Below, piece by piece: positions 49,435-60,600 of a DNA stretch of 64,000 bases. The stretch's first letter is position 1, and each line of letters starts with the position of its first letter. The notes beneath the pieces are model-generated. The model saw nothing but the letters and a program-made list of their open reading frames with translations. It did no database searches and had not been told where the DNA came from. The position numbers and the translations under genes are program-made. Origin of the DNA: Monodelphis domestica (Eukaryota > Chordata > Mammalia > Didelphimorphia > Didelphidae); contig NC_077231.1 of NCBI RefSeq assembly GCF_027887165.1, positions 190,340,334-190,404,333 on the forward strand, written 5' to 3'.

Positions 49435-50000
49435 AACATTTAGTCAGTGAGTTAATAAACATTTACTAAGAGTCTATAATGTGCTAGGCATGGTGCTAAG
49501 CAGTGGGGTACAGAAGGAAACAAAATATAGTCTCTTCCCTCAGAGGAACTTGTAATCTAACATGGGAGACAAGCAAACGAATATGTGCTAGCAAAGTATA
49601 TACAGGAAAAGTGAGAAATAATTAAAAGAGGGAAGGCCATAGAATCAAGAGGGACTGAGAAAGACTTCATATATAAGATGAAATTTCCATTGGAACTTGA
49701 AGGAAGGGCAGGAAAACCAACAGGCAAAGAGGAGAAGGTAGAACATTCCAGGAATGGAAGACAGCAAGAGAAAATACCTGGTTAAGAAATGGAATATATT
49801 GTTTGTAGAATAGCAAGGAGGCTAATAACTCTGGATCAAAGACTATAGGAATATAGAAGAAAACTGGAAAGGTAGGAGGGAGATAGGCTATGAAGGGTTT
49901 TAAATTCAAAAAAGAGGATTTTGTATTTGATCCTATAGGTGACAAGGAATCACTTACATTTATTGAGTGGTGAGAGATTATATGGTTCCACTTGAGCTTT
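49435..50000 (-). mobile_element. L2/L3-clade LINE 3' end (split element, piece 1)
   Basis: It begins with AACATTTACTAAGAGTCTAT and GCTAGGCATGGTGCTAAGCA, the antisense end of an L2/L3 LINE. It continues at 51178-51332 and 51541-51720, after the L1 and SINE insertions. Confidence 0.65.
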
Positions 50001-50017
50001 AAGAATATCACACTGGT

Positions 50018-51160
50018 AATTACATCAAATTAAAAAGTTTCTGTACAAACAAAACCAATGCAACCAAAATTAGAAGGGAAGTTACAAATTGGGAAACAAT
50101 CATAACAAAAACCTCTGACAAAGGTCTAATTACTCAAATTTATAAAGAGTTAAATCAATTGTACAAAAAATCAAGCCATTCTCCAATTGATAAATGGGCA
50201 AGGGACATGAATAGGAAATTTTCAGTTAAAGAAATCAAAACTATGAATAAGCAAATGAAAAAGTGTTCTGAATCTTTTATAATCAGAGAGATGAAAATCA
50301 AAACAACTCTGAGGTATCACCTCACACCCAGCAGATTGGCTAACATGACAGCAAAGGAAAGTAATGAATGCTGGAGGGGATGTGGCAAAGTTGAAACATT
50401 AATGCATTGCTGGTGAAGTTGTGAATTGATCCAACCATTCCAGAAGGCAATTTAGAACTATGCCCAAAGGGCAATAAAAGACTGGCCTTTGATCCAGCCA
50501 TAGCACTGCTGGGTTTGTACCCCAAAGAGATAATAAGGAAAAAGACTTGTACAAGAATATTCATAGCTGCACTCTTTGTGGTGGCAAAAAATTGGAAAAT
50601 GAGGGGATACCCATCAATTGGGGAATGGCTGAACAAATTGTGGTATACGTTGGTGATGGAATACTATTGTGCTCAAAGGAATAATAAAGTGGAGGAGTTC
50701 CATGGAGACTGGAACAACCTCCAGGAAGTGATGCAGAGCGAAAGGAGCAGAACCAGGAGAACATTGTATACAGAGACTGATACACTGTGGTACAATAGAA
50801 TGTAATGGACTTCTCCATTAGTGGCAATGCAATGACCCTGAACAACTTGAAGGAACCTACGAGAAAAACCACTATCCACATCCAGAGGAAAAACTGTGGG
50901 AGCTGAAACACCAAAGAAAAACAACTGCTTGAATACATGGGTTAAGGGATATTGTTAGGGATGGAGACTCTAAATGGATATCCTAATGCAAACATCAACA
51001 ACATGGAAATAGGTTTTGATAAAGGACACAAGTAATACCCAGTGGAATTGTGCATCAGCTATGGGAATGGGTGGGGGAGAGGAGGGAGGGAAAGAGTATG
51101 ATTCTTGTAACCAAGGAATAATGTTTTGATTTAATTGACTTAATTAATTAATTTTTAAAA
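50018..51160 (+). mobile_element. 5'-truncated L1 (about 1.14 kb)
   Basis: It covers the end of ORF2 (still readable at 50159-50416 and 50515-50805, including ECWRGCGKV of the zinc-knuckle-like motif), the 3' UTR and the tail. The 17-bp target duplication AAGAATATCACACTGGT lies at 50001-50017, with one mismatch in the copy at 51161-51177. Truncation removed EN and RT, so it was dead on arrival. Confidence 0.9.
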
Positions 51161-51177
51161 AAGAATATCACGCTGGT

Positions 51178-51332
51178 GGTAAAGGTGAATTAGAATGGTG
51201 AGAGACTTAGAGCAGTAAGGCCCATCAATAGGTTATTACAATAGGCCAGGCATAAAATGGGACCTGATCAAGGGTGGTGGCTATGTCAGAGGAACAAAGG
51301 GGGAGGGGATTTATTTAAGAAATGTCATAGAG
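51178..51332 (-). mobile_element. L2/L3-clade LINE (split element, piece 2)
   Basis: GGTTATTACAATAGGCCAGG and GACCTGATCAAGGGTGGTGG continue the antisense LINE after the L1 insertion; a short 51541-51720 piece follows the SINE. Confidence 0.6.
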
Positions 51333-51533
51333 GGGGCAGCTAGGTGGCTCAGTGGATTGAGAGTCAGGCCCAGAGACAGGAGGTCCTGGGTTCAAATTTG
51401 ACATCAGATACTTCCTAGCTGTGTAACACTGGGCAAATCACTTGACTCCCATTGCCTAGCCCTTACCACTATTCTGCCTTAGAACCAATACACAGTATTG
51501 CTTCTAAGATGGAAAGTGAGGGTTTAAAAAAAA
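51333..51533 (+). mobile_element. tRNA-derived SINE, full length
   Basis: GGGGCAGCTAGGTGGCTCAG head, GGTTCAAATTT B-box-like motif, CACTGGGCAAATCACTTGAC core, CAATACACAGTATTG and a poly-A end. It is the uninterrupted counterpart of the shortened copy at 41.4 kb. The target duplication is blurred. Confidence 0.85.
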
Positions 51534-51540
51534 ACTGACA

Positions 51541-51720
51541 TAAAGATAAAATATACAAACCTTGGCAACAAATTGATAGTGGAAGATAGAGAGATGTCAA
51601 AAATGACACTTAGATTACAAACCTGATGGTCCAGGAACATGGTGTCAACTTTGATAGTAACAAGAAAAATTAGAAGTGACACAGGATTTAGAGGTAAAGA
51701 TAAAAAAAAAAATTCAATAT
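51541..51720 (-). mobile_element. L2/L3-clade LINE (split element, piece 3)
   Basis: TGTCAAAAATGACACTTAGA and neighbours continue the antisense LINE. An old L1 piece follows. Confidence 0.5.
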
Positions 51721-51734
51721 CCATTTATTGCGGC

Positions 51735-52225
51735 ATATAGTGTGGAAATTTTGGTCCAATTCTAATTTCTATCAGACTACTTATAGTGTTTCCTGCAGTT
51801 CTTGTCAGAAAAGGCGTCTTTATGTTAGTTGTGGACCTTGGGTTTATCAAATACTATCATACTATATCCATTTGCTTTTGAATTTTGTAAATCCAACTTG
51901 TTTCATTAATAGTTTCTATTTTTAACTAGTAATAAATGCTTTTAACGACTACTGCTTTGCAGTATAGTTTGAAATTGGCTACTACTGGACCCTTTAACTT
52001 CCCATTTTGTTTTTTCATTATTTCCCTTGAAATTATTTTCTACAGATGAATTTTGTTAATGATATATTTTTAAGTTCCATAAAGCAAGCCTTGGGCCATT
52101 TGGCTGGTTATGAAACAGAATGTACAAACTAATTTAGAAAGTATTGCCATTTAATCATATTGGCATGACCCGACCATAAACAGCTAATAAGCCACAATTA
52201 TTTAGGTCTGTTTTTATTTCCACAG
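51735..52225 (-). mobile_element. Old L1 fragment, ORF2 middle
   Basis: ACTACTGCTTTGCAGTATAG and CATTATTTCCCTTGAAATTA align with the young L1 at about 12.69-12.77 kb, and the GACCCGACCATAAACAGCTA block with about 12.91 kb. It is flanked on both sides by antisense L2/L3-like text, so it inserted there. Confidence 0.65.
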
Positions 52226-53960
52226 AGTAGAAGACCTATAGGATGAAAGTATTTAAGTAATATGAGATAAATAAGAAAGGAGAAGAGGGAGCACATGACA
52301 AGAGGCCCATTTTTTTCTGTAAAATGTGAGGCAAGTTTCTCAGTTGTGAGAGGAGGGGGAGAGGGGAGTCATGGGAAGATTGAGGAAAGATAAAAAGTTT
52401 TGGAAGAACTACTATAAAGAGTGGGATAGTGAGTTGATAAGGAAGATGGAGAAAGAGTATCTAGCAGCATTGAGGGCCCAGTTGTGGTAATGCAATAAAA
52501 TTCATAGTGACCCCAGACAGTTCCAATATATGATTTTCTTTACCTTCATTCAGTAGCAGGGATGTGGAAGCAATTAGTGAGCATAATCCAAGGTAAAGGC
52601 TTGGTAGGGTGACACATGCAATATAGCCAAGGTGTGAGGAGGAACTCAAGAGTTGAACTGGTTCAACAAAGGATCAAGATGTGGTAAAGAGAAGAGAGTA
52701 GTTAGTGAAGGGTAGATGTCTTGTGAGAAAACTGAAGAATTGAGGGATTGAGGGTCAATATGTGAATGAAGAATAGAATCTAGTAAGGGAAGGCAGAAGA
52801 AGTCAAGAAGTAGTCAATAGATTATGGTAAAATAAAGGGATTTTAGAATTCTTTAACATGGAGTTGATGCATTTATGAATGATGGCAAAATCAAGGGTAT
52901 AACCATCTTTGTGTGTAACTGAGGTGGACTGAAGGTCAAGGAAAATGAGTAAACTGAGGAACTGATGGTTAGATATTTGAAGGAGAGTCAGCATATATAC
53001 TAAAGTCTCCATGTATGAGGGCAGGAATTGGGAAGGAAAGGAAAAGTGAAAGCTAACTCACTGAGAAAGAGATGTAACTTGGAGGTCTGTGGACAATAGC
53101 TATCAAGTTTTAATGGGTTGTACATATGAATTGAATGAATTTCAAATGAAAAATTACTTAGTGATGAAGATATGGGGAAAGCTTGGAAATAAAAATAGGG
53201 AGTAAGGAGTATTCTAATTCCCTCTTTGACCAGTAAGCCAAGGAAAATGAGCGAAGAGTGCAGTCAGTCCTGAAAAGGGTAGCCAGAGAGACTGTGTCAT
53301 CAGTGGGGAGCCAAACTGCCATGATAACTAAAAGATGGAAGGAGTGGGAGAGGAAAACATTTAGGTTGAAGGGAAGATTTTTTGTTTATGGAATAGGCAT
53401 ACCAGAGGGCATGGTGGGAGGACTGCATGCTATTTTTGATATATCTTTGGGGTGGGATGGTTGAAGAAAATGGGTACAAGTAATCAGATGGTGAGGGATA
53501 GGCAATAGGATTTGGATGATGACCTATAGGGGTTCAGAATCAGTGGGATGAATAGGGTATGAGCAGGTATGAGACTATTCATCATTGAATAGAAAATATT
53601 ACTCCTCTTCCCAGGTGAGGTTGGTGATCAGGCTAGAGAGAAGTGCAGAAGGAGATGGAAGGCACATGGTCAGGTGGGTTGCCCCATTTCACTATACCAT
53701 CCTCTGAAAGCTAGAGGTCAAGCAGGAAGTAGAACAGTAGAAAATAGATGTCCTACTCTCTACTAACTTTCCTCTTCACTGCAATAAGAGATGAAAGACC
53801 TGAAGTCAAAGGGAAGGCATCTTCTCTTTGCAACAGAGGTTGTCCACTTTGAGGTGGAAGTCACTTTCTCTGCTTCCAGTAGCCTTTCCCCAGGGAACAT
53901 GCACAGCAGGACACAAAAGGCATGTAGTCAGAGGAAGTTTTACTTTTTTCTCTCCTGGGG
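52226..53960 (-). mobile_element. L2/L3-like LINE 5' part (split element, piece 4)
   Basis: On the minus strand a decayed frame at 52803-53012 gives GYTLDFAII, resembling the GHTLDLV motif at the end of the endonuclease in CR1/L2-clade LINEs. The text has the same purine-rich antisense character as pieces 1-3, so I read them as one old element about 2.5-3 kb long before interruption. The far right part is uncertain. Confidence 0.5.
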
Positions 53961-53994
53961 CTGGATATCGACCTCAGTAGGAGGTGGAAGTCTT

Positions 53995-54464
53995 TTTTAT
54001 TTTTTTTAATTTTAATTTAATTTTATTTTTAAATTTATTTACTTAGAATATTTTTCCATGGTTACAAGATTCATGTTCTTTCTCTCCCCTCTTCCCTCCC
54101 ACCTCCTGGAGCTGATAAGCAATTCCACTGGGTTATACATGTATCATTGTTCAAAACCTATTTCCATATTATGGATATTTGTAATGGAGTGATCATTTAA
54201 AGCCCAAATCACGTCATATCCCCATCAAACCATGTGATCAATCATATGTTTTTCTTCTGCATTTCTGTTCCCACAGTTCTTTCTCTGGATGTGGATAACT
54301 AGGTCCTTCAGGATTGTCCTGGATCATGGCATTGCTACTGGTAAAGAAATCTATTACCTTTGATTGTGCTATAATGTATCAGTTTCTGTGTACAATGTTT
54401 TCTTGGTTTTGCTCCTTTTGATCTGTATCAATTCCTGGAGGTCTTTACAATTGACATGGAAATC
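53995..54464 (-). mobile_element. 5'-truncated L1 (about 0.47 kb)
   Basis: Poly-A (seen as T-rich start), L1 3' UTR (GCAATTCCACTGGGTTATAC) and the last codons of ORF2. The 16-bp target duplication, AGGAGGTGGAAGTCTT at 53979-53994, is repeated with one mismatch at 54465-54480. Confidence 0.88.
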
Positions 54465-54480
54465 AGGAAGTGGAAGTCTT

Positions 54481-55574
54481 GAGGGGCAAGATGAAGTAGC
54501 AAGCAGGGGTAATCATGAGCAAGAGGAAGTTTCATTGGATGGATGGAAATGAGCTCAGCCTCTTGCCACCTTCCCTCAGGATCTTACAAGAGATAAAAGG
54601 TATAGATAGGATCAGATGAAGGTCTTACTCTTCTTATTACCCAAAGTTGTAGATCAGGAGGGCAGGGCAGCAAGTACATCATCCTATGTGGCTTTCATTC
54701 AATGCTTTTAAAAGAATGAAAATTAATATTATGCCAAATGTAATATGCTAAATGTAACATTTAGAAGTTGGTTCGGAAATATTAGTTTAAAAAATGGTTG
54801 TGGTTGCTCCAAACAGAGACTGTGATTGGCTCCTAAGATGAGATAGACAAGTGCACAAGAAAAGGAAGTGATGTGGAGAAATAGAATGATAAAAAAGGAG
54901 ACCATACAGGAGATGAAGTTCTTCTCTGGAGGTCTTTGGCTGAGGGACTTTCTGCAATTCAACATTGGTGGTTGGGGCAGAAGACACTCTTGTGGGCTGG
55001 TAAGATTAGGTGGTAGGCTAGGAGGAAACATTTTTTCTATTTCCTTCATTCCTTATTTCTTTCTTAGATTAAATTGTTAAAAGCTACTATCATCTTCATG
55101 ACTTAAGGTTTAATTATTTTATAAATGGCAACCACAACAAATTTTTTTACTAATTTACTATATTTCCAAACCAATTTCTAAATATTATCTTTAGCATATT
55201 ACATTTGGCATATATTAATTTACATTATTACACTTCCATGAGAAAAAAATGCCATGATATACAATATGCAGAATAGCCAAATATATAATGACCACTTTTT
55301 GGAATAACAACACAATTTTTTTTCTTAACTTAAGATACATCCTTTATGGGCATATTGATGTTTGTGCTCATGTTAATGGCTTGTGAATTGCCTAAATTTC
55401 TCTGTAATGCTACCCCCTCCATTTTTGGTTCATGCCACTAACCAATGTAGGATACTGTGAAGTTATCTTGTGATTTGACCAACCAAGAGAAGTCTTCTGA
55501 TGTCAAAATTTCCAGTGAAAATTACATAATGCTTTAACAGTACAAAGCCTGTCTTAATGAAAAAAGTCTCAAAT
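54481..55574. other. Unassigned intergenic sequence
   Basis: No gene supported. The opposing frames at 54729-55080 have no domain. Confidence 0.4.
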
Positions 55575-55900
55575 TTAATTTCACTACAATTTGATAAACA
55601 TTTATTAACTGCCTCCAGGTGCCAGGCATTTTACTAAGCACTGAGGATACAAATAAGAAAAAGATAGCCCCTGCTCTCAAGGAGCTTACAGTATAGAAGA
55701 GAAATATAATACAAAAAAGGAGGATGAAAAGAGTGCGGTTGAGGGGAAAGATATTAAGGGGTATAGGCAAAGATGTGAGAAAATATGGAATAAAATGGGC
55801 TAGAAGTCTAATTTCTGCCCTCTACAAAGGAAGGTCTTGGGAGGAGTTTTGTACTTCCAGTCAAAGTGGAAAGGAGGGTGAGGAAAGTAGTGTCCATGGT
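55575..55900 (-). mobile_element. L2/L3-type LINE 3' end
   Basis: AAACATTTATTAACTGCCTC, GTGCCAGGCATTTTACTAAG, CTGAGGATACAAATAAGAAA and TGCTCTCAAGGAGCTTACAG are well-preserved antisense L2/L3 landmarks. Confidence 0.7.
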
Positions 55901-57018
55901 TTGAATTAGCAGCATGGTGATAAGCAGTATACCCTCTCAAGGTGGTCTTTCTTTTTAAAAAAATCTGGATTCCTGAATCTGCAAAAATGTAACCTTTAGT
56001 ATCTTGAAGAACATTTAGGTTTATTTCTCTACCTGTGTATTAAATGGAATTTATATTAGAAATCAATCGTTTAATGTCTTATATTTAATTACAAAGGCTC
56101 TGTAGATAGTTCCCTAATGGAATCATTAGAAACTCTAGATTTAGTTTAGTTGCGTAATTCCAACAGTAAAAGTCATTGTGAATTCCACTTACAAGGTGAT
56201 ATACAAAGTGTTATCTAGGAAATCCTCCAAATTTCAATGTTGAGACAGATGGAATAGCTGCAATAAATATAGCAATGCCCTCATCAAGTTGTTGATTACA
56301 TTTATCAAATTTAAATCTCAGTGCAATGATCAATGGTGCTGATAAGATTCTTCAATGATTCTAAAAGTTCATCTAACACTTAAATCCAAAATTTGGCTTG
56401 TTTAATGAGAAATCTTGTAATAGCATATATTTCATTCACACTATCTAGGGAACAATATGTTGTTTAAAGTTGTCAATCTTGTTTAAAATGGAAGAGCAAC
56501 CTTTATAAATTCCAGGAATGCCTTAAAGTTTCAGGGTGAGAACCATATTCACTGCTGCGCAGGAAGTATTTAAATACTAGATTAACACTATTTGTTGTAT
56601 GACTTTAAAAGAATGTCATCTTTTGTGCCAGAACTGATGTTCTATCAGGTATCATTTAATAGGTAAGGGACAAGTAGGTTTGGTATTGTAATACAAATCC
56701 AAGCAAATTATTTTTGTATATACTTCAGCAATTTCAGAAATTGGACCAGCAAAAAAAATGTGGAATTCAAAAAGAACAAGATTTTATGGAACTTGGGGGA
56801 ATAAAAAGCTAACATTGTACCACACAACCTCTAGCACATATAACTAAGTCCCCAATGTCATAAGACTTATTAGTTGTTTTTGTCATTGAAAGTTAGTTTT
56901 GTTATTGAAAGTACTTAAACAAATGGTGAGTAAAGCAAGAAATGAAAGTTCATTTATTCAATAAGCATTTATTAAAGTTAAGTTTAAATATTCTAGAGCA
57001 GATATGAAGTACAAGAAT
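55901..57018. other. Unassigned AT-rich intergenic sequence
   Basis: Nothing recognised. Confidence 0.4.
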
Positions 57019-57183
57019 AGAGTACCAGGCCTAGAAATGGGAGGTACTGGGTTCAGACTCAGTGGCTTTAGACACTTCTGAGCTGTGGGACCCTGGGCAA
57101 GTCACTTAGCCCTGACTGCCTAGCCCTTGCTGCTATTTTGCCTTTGAATTGAAACTAAGACAGAAGATAAGGTGTAAAAAGGA
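57019..57183 (+). mobile_element. tRNA-derived SINE, head missing
   Basis: CCAGGCCTAGAAATGGGAGG, GACCCTGGGCAAGTCACTTA, ACTGCCTAGCCCTTGCTGCT and GACAGAAGATAAGGTGTAAA match the SINE family of 51.3 kb. The first 30 bp or so are absent. Confidence 0.75.
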
Positions 57184-57739
57184 AATTGAAAAAGTGTGAG
57201 TGTACCTAATGCATACAAAAAACTGCAGTATGTGCTGGGGTAGATGCAAATGAAATGGGACATGGTTCTTGTTCATAAGGAACTTGGTGAAACATAAATG
57301 AGAATAATCAGGAAAGATGGAAGGAAATAGTTGTTCTTTTCTACTAGGAAATGAAAACACTCAGTTAAAGTAAATATGCCTCCCCTGAAGTCCAACTTAG
57401 ATGCCTCATCACGACATGGAGGTGGTCTTGGGTTCTCAGAGACTATGCCCGGAGAGTACAAACTCTGGAAAATACTATCAAACTGGAAAGCTTTAAAATT
57501 CAGTCACAGTGGCTAATCCTATATCTGTCATCCAAGGACTACTGTCATGCAATTTGGAAAATATTCATCAGCAGAAAGTTGGTCACTAGATTCTGAACAT
57601 TTTTGATTAAAAGTTTCATGAAACTATCTACTAATGCATGAAAAGATTACCTGGAAGGAGTATACATGATAAAAAAAATTATGGATCATTGAAGTAGGAA
57701 GTAACTATATCCCTTGCTAAGTACAGAGAAAGAAAATAA
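57184..57739. other. Unassigned intergenic sequence
   Basis: Nothing recognised; possible old L2/L3 text at its left edge. Confidence 0.35.
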
Positions 57740-57900
57740 AAGAGCAATGGCTTAAACAAGTCATTTAACCTCCGTTTTCCCCAGTTTCCTCAATTATAAA
57801 ATGAGCACAATGGTAACTACTTTACAGATTTGTTGTATCAAAAGAGATACTTACATAGTGCCCAGCACACAGTAAACACTTAAGTGTTTGTTCCATTCTC
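57740..57900 (+). mobile_element. MIR SINE, 3' part
   Basis: CAAGTCATTTAACCTCCG, CAGTTTCCTCAATTATAAAA and TAGTGCCCAGCACACAGTAA are in sense MIR order. Confidence 0.7.
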
Positions 57901-58189
57901 CATGTGAATATGGACCAATGAAAATTAGAATACATCAACGAACATTTTAGGGGAAAATATATTGCTGGACCTTCTTGGAGTATTTATGGTAGAGGAGAAC
58001 CTGAATGGATTGTAATTTTCAAGGTTCTAGGAAATACCTCAGAGATAAAATCACAGATCCATTGATGTGCTTTTCACATTAATGAAAAGGCTGAAAGTGG
58101 GTCTGCCACTTCACCTTCATAGCTGGCCACTTGTGACTTTTGGCATCATTCTGGAACAAAGTGAAGTTGAAAAGGAACTTAAGAAAAAA

Positions 58190-58430
58190 TAATAATTAAC
58201 CTTTACATAGCGTTTTATGGTTTGCAAAGGGCTTTATGGTTGTAATAGATATCACTTGTTCTCCACAATGCCATGTTTAATCCCCTTTTTACTGACTAGG
58301 AAACCAAGAAGGGATTACGAGACTCGGCCCGGGGAGATGGTGGTAGTGGGGTATTCACTCAGTATCTAAAGGCAGGATTCGAATTCTGGACTTCCTGACT
58401 CCAAGTCCAAAACTCAAAACACTGTCACTC
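58190..58430 (-). mobile_element. MIR/CORE-SINE copy
   Basis: TTTATGGTTTGCAAAGGGCT, ACTGACTAGGAAACCAAGAA and GGCAGGATTCGAATTCTGGA are in antisense order. It marks the left edge of the promoter-proximal unique sequence. Confidence 0.6.
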
Positions 58431-58779
58431 TAGCGACAATTAAGTCCTACCTCGTAAGGAAGATACGAACACCTCTAGAAACGTGGACAAAACCTCTATT
58501 CCAGTTACTAAGTACGTTCAGTAATATAGAAAGCTTTGCTAAACCTACTTGCGGGTGCTATTTCTGGAAGGAAGATACTGGCAAAGTGTTAAAAACAATC
58601 CAAACTGTTTGCAGCCCCTCTGTCGCCTCAGTTCCAGGCGACCTGCATTACATCCCTCCCGTTATTCGCTTCTCACAAGCCCAGCCAGCATACCACGGAG
58701 AGAGCCATCAGCTGGGGCATGAACTCACTGAACCCAGGAGCCAGTGAAAAGTTGTATTTCGAGTTATGTCAAGTACCTG

Positions 58780-58796
58780 CCTACAACTCCCAGCAC
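58780..58796 (+). promoter_or_regulatory. ZNF143/THAP11-like motif (distal)
   Basis: CCTACAACTCCCAGCAC matches the known ACTACAATTCCCAGCAT-type element at most positions. It lies about 400 bp upstream of the start codon. Confidence 0.5.
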
Positions 58797-58935
58797 TCTC
58801 TGCACAAAGTCAACAAATAGATCGCGGTTCCTCATTTCAGATTTTGTGCAAGACCATTTGCAGTCGCTCCTGGGAGACGCAGTTTCGCTGTGAAGTCATT
58901 ATGGTCGGTTCTTTCTCGACTGCTTCAGAAGCAAA

Positions 58936-58953
58936 ACTACATTTCCCACAAGG
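58936..58953 (+). promoter_or_regulatory. ZNF143/THAP11-like motif (proximal)
   Basis: ACTACATTTCCCACAAGG fits the ACTACAnnTCCCA core exactly and sits next to the CRE-like and CCAAT motifs. Confidence 0.5.
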
Positions 58954-58978
58954 CTGCTGGGGAAGGCACCGGGCAGTC

Positions 58979-58985
58979 TACGTCA
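58979..58985 (+). promoter_or_regulatory. CRE-like half site
   Basis: TACGTCA, a CREB/ATF half site, just 5' of the CCAAT motif. Confidence 0.4.
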
Positions 58986-58996
58986 CTGCGGCGGCC

Positions 58997-59005
58997 GACC
59001 AATGA
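58997..59005 (+). promoter_or_regulatory. CCAAT box (NF-Y type)
   Basis: GACCAATGA meets the NF-Y consensus RRCCAATSR at all positions. Confidence 0.5.
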
Positions 59006-59039
59006 ACGTTCCGGGCGGCGGTGAGGCGAGCGCCGTCAG

Positions 59040-59047
59040 GCGCCAAA
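59040..59047 (-). promoter_or_regulatory. E2F-like site
   Basis: GCGCCAAA on the + strand reads TTTGGCGC on the minus strand, matching the E2F consensus TTTSGCGC. Confidence 0.4.
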
Positions 59048-59088
59048 GTGTTTTTTTTGCCCGAGCCGAGCGGCTGCTGCTAGCGGAG

Positions 59089-59099
59089 GCGCCATATTG
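59089..59099 (-). promoter_or_regulatory. YY1-like site near start of transcription
   Basis: GCGCCATATTG reads CAATATGGCGC on the minus strand, close to the YY1 consensus AANATGGCGC. YY1 sites of this sort often lie at or just after the start site of TATA-less promoters. Confidence 0.45.
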
Positions 59100-59182
59100 A
59101 AAGGGACAAAACTCCGGCGACAGCGAGTGACACAAACAAACCCCCGGACCCTCCCCCTATTTCCCCAGCTCTAAGGGCCGAG

Positions 59183-59210
59183 ATGTTGTACCTAGAGGAC
59201 TATCTGGAGA
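59183..59210 (+). CDS. ING3: ING3 coding exon 1
   Basis: The exon encodes MLYLEDYLE and the first base of codon 10, then a GTGAGT donor at 59211. ING3 is the PHD-finger subunit of the NuA4/TIP60 histone acetyltransferase complex; the nuclear protein reads H3K4 methylation through its C-terminal PHD finger, which lies outside the window. The first nine residues match the ING3 N-terminus known for vertebrates. The start has G at -3 and no upstream ATG in the visible leader. The exon lies at the 3' side of the CpG-rich promoter. Phase 1 at the donor joins perfectly to the next exon. Confidence 0.95.
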
Positions 59211-59434
59211 GTGAGTGTGAGGCGGGGCGGGAGCTGCCCGTGAAAGCGTCGGGCGGGCGAGCAAACGGGCGGGCGGGAATGGGGGGAGGCGGGGGGGATG
59301 TTTCTTTCTCACGGTAACTGGCAGCCTCGCTGTGGGCTACCGCCTCCCCCTCCTCTCACGCACGAACGTACGGACGTACGTGCGTAATTTGGCCCTGGCC
59401 CCGCCCCCTCTGACGGGCTCTGTCTCTCCGACAG
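59211..59434 (+). other. ING3: ING3 intron 1
   Basis: A 224-bp GC-rich intron with a GTGAGT donor and a pyrimidine-rich acceptor ending CTCCGACAG. It contains a near-palindrome of 28 bases at 59358-59385 (see findings). Confidence 0.9.
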
Positions 59435-59506
59435 TGATTGAGCAGCTGCCGATGGACCTGAGGGATCGCTTCACGGAGATGAGAGAGATGGATCTGCAGG
59501 TGCAGA
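59435..59506 (+). CDS. ING3: ING3 coding exon 2
   Basis: 72 bp; it completes Met10 and continues IEQLPMDLRDRF..REMDLQVQ (residues 11-33), then the first base of codon 34. This is the start of the ING-family N-terminal domain, a helical dimerisation and chromatin-binding region. The acceptor CAG precedes it and a GTGAGT donor follows. The six-residue PMDLRD and the helix that follows are characteristic of ING3. An open frame passes through from the intron, but only the exon part is coding. Confidence 0.95.
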
Positions 59507-60329
59507 GTGAGTGACTTTTCCCCGCTCTTGCTTGAACTCCAAGCACCTGTTCCCCTCCTGCCAGCGCCCCCTGCTGTATAAATAGGCCTGTGTCAGCAGC
59601 GCCTTTGGTGTGGTGGGGTTAGGGCAGATAATGAATGGGACTCTAGGAATGAACCTACTATGGCAAAAGATTAGGGGAAGGAGTGTATCATTCTCACACT
59701 TCATGCACAGGTTTTGGGTCAGTTAGAACCGTGCGGGGAAACAGCATGTTTCTTTAAGACCATCTGAACTAATTTTTTTCGATGGAATTCCTAGCACCAC
59801 CAATGTAAAACTTTGAGCAGTGGTGGAGATGGGTGGAAATTGACTACAGATGCTATCAGTTATATTATTATTCTCATACAGAAAAATGTGTTCAAGCACC
59901 AGCCTAGCCTTTTGTGGCTTCATTTAAAAAAAACAAGCTATTTTGTAATAATGAATATGGGATTTAAGGAAATTAATAGCCTTGAGTGAAAAGTGAATAG
60001 AATTGAAGTTTCCATGTGGGAAAGAATCTTGCTTACCCTAGTGGCGCAAATATGGGAACTTTCCTAACATCACCTGTTCATTGCCAGGGGCCAGTAACTT
60101 AACTCCACTTCTTTGTTCTTTTCATAAGATTAAGTGATTCTATGAAAGAGCATGAAATGATTCTTAATAATGGAAGAAGAGGCATTACCTCAAAATTGTT
60201 CCCCCATAAAAGAAAGACATTCAAGTTCATAACTGAATTTTTCCAGAGAAGACTCTATGCCTGTTTTAAAATATGTAAAATGAGAATAATAGCTGCATTA
60301 CCTTTCCAGCCTCATAGTTGTGAGAATTA

Positions 60330-60600
60330 AACAGAAAGAAAGAGGAAGGATTTTGAAAAACATAAAATTCTATAGTCATATGGAGGTATAGCATTAAAAT
60401 CAGAGTTAGAAGTTTTGGGTTCCAGGCTTGACTCTGCTACTTAAAATGTAGTTGAACTGGGGCAGAGTTCTTTAATTTTTCTGAGCTTGGTTTTCTCATT
60501 TGTATCTCAAAATTTCTACTGTAAAATGGGGACAATGATACTCTTTATTTCAGGAGATTACTGTTACAAGGTAATGAAAATGTTTTGTAATTAAAACACT
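60330..60600 (+). mobile_element. MIR SINE in ING3 intron 2
   Basis: GGGTTCCAGGCTTGACTCTG, TGGTTTTCTCATTTGT and TACTGTAAAATGGGGACAAT fit the sense MIR order. Strongly diverged. Confidence 0.55.

Larger units (their letters stand above)
58560..59560 (+). promoter_or_regulatory. ING3: CpG-rich ING3 promoter region
   Basis: G+C and CpG density rise from about 58.6 kb and peak around exon 1, unlike any other host sequence in the window. No TATA box lies at a suitable distance. Motifs include two ZNF143/THAP11-like sites, a CRE half site (TACGTCA, 58979), a perfect CCAAT context (GACCAATGA, 58997), an E2F-like GCGCCAAA (59040) and a YY1-like GCCATATTG (59091). The exact transcription start is not visible but probably lies between about 58.98 and 59.15 kb. 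Confidence 0.75.

Noticed and set aside
58766..59005. 79-residue frame in the ING3 promoter
   Set aside because: It lies in CpG-rich unspliced upstream sequence, has no domain, and covers the promoter motifs.
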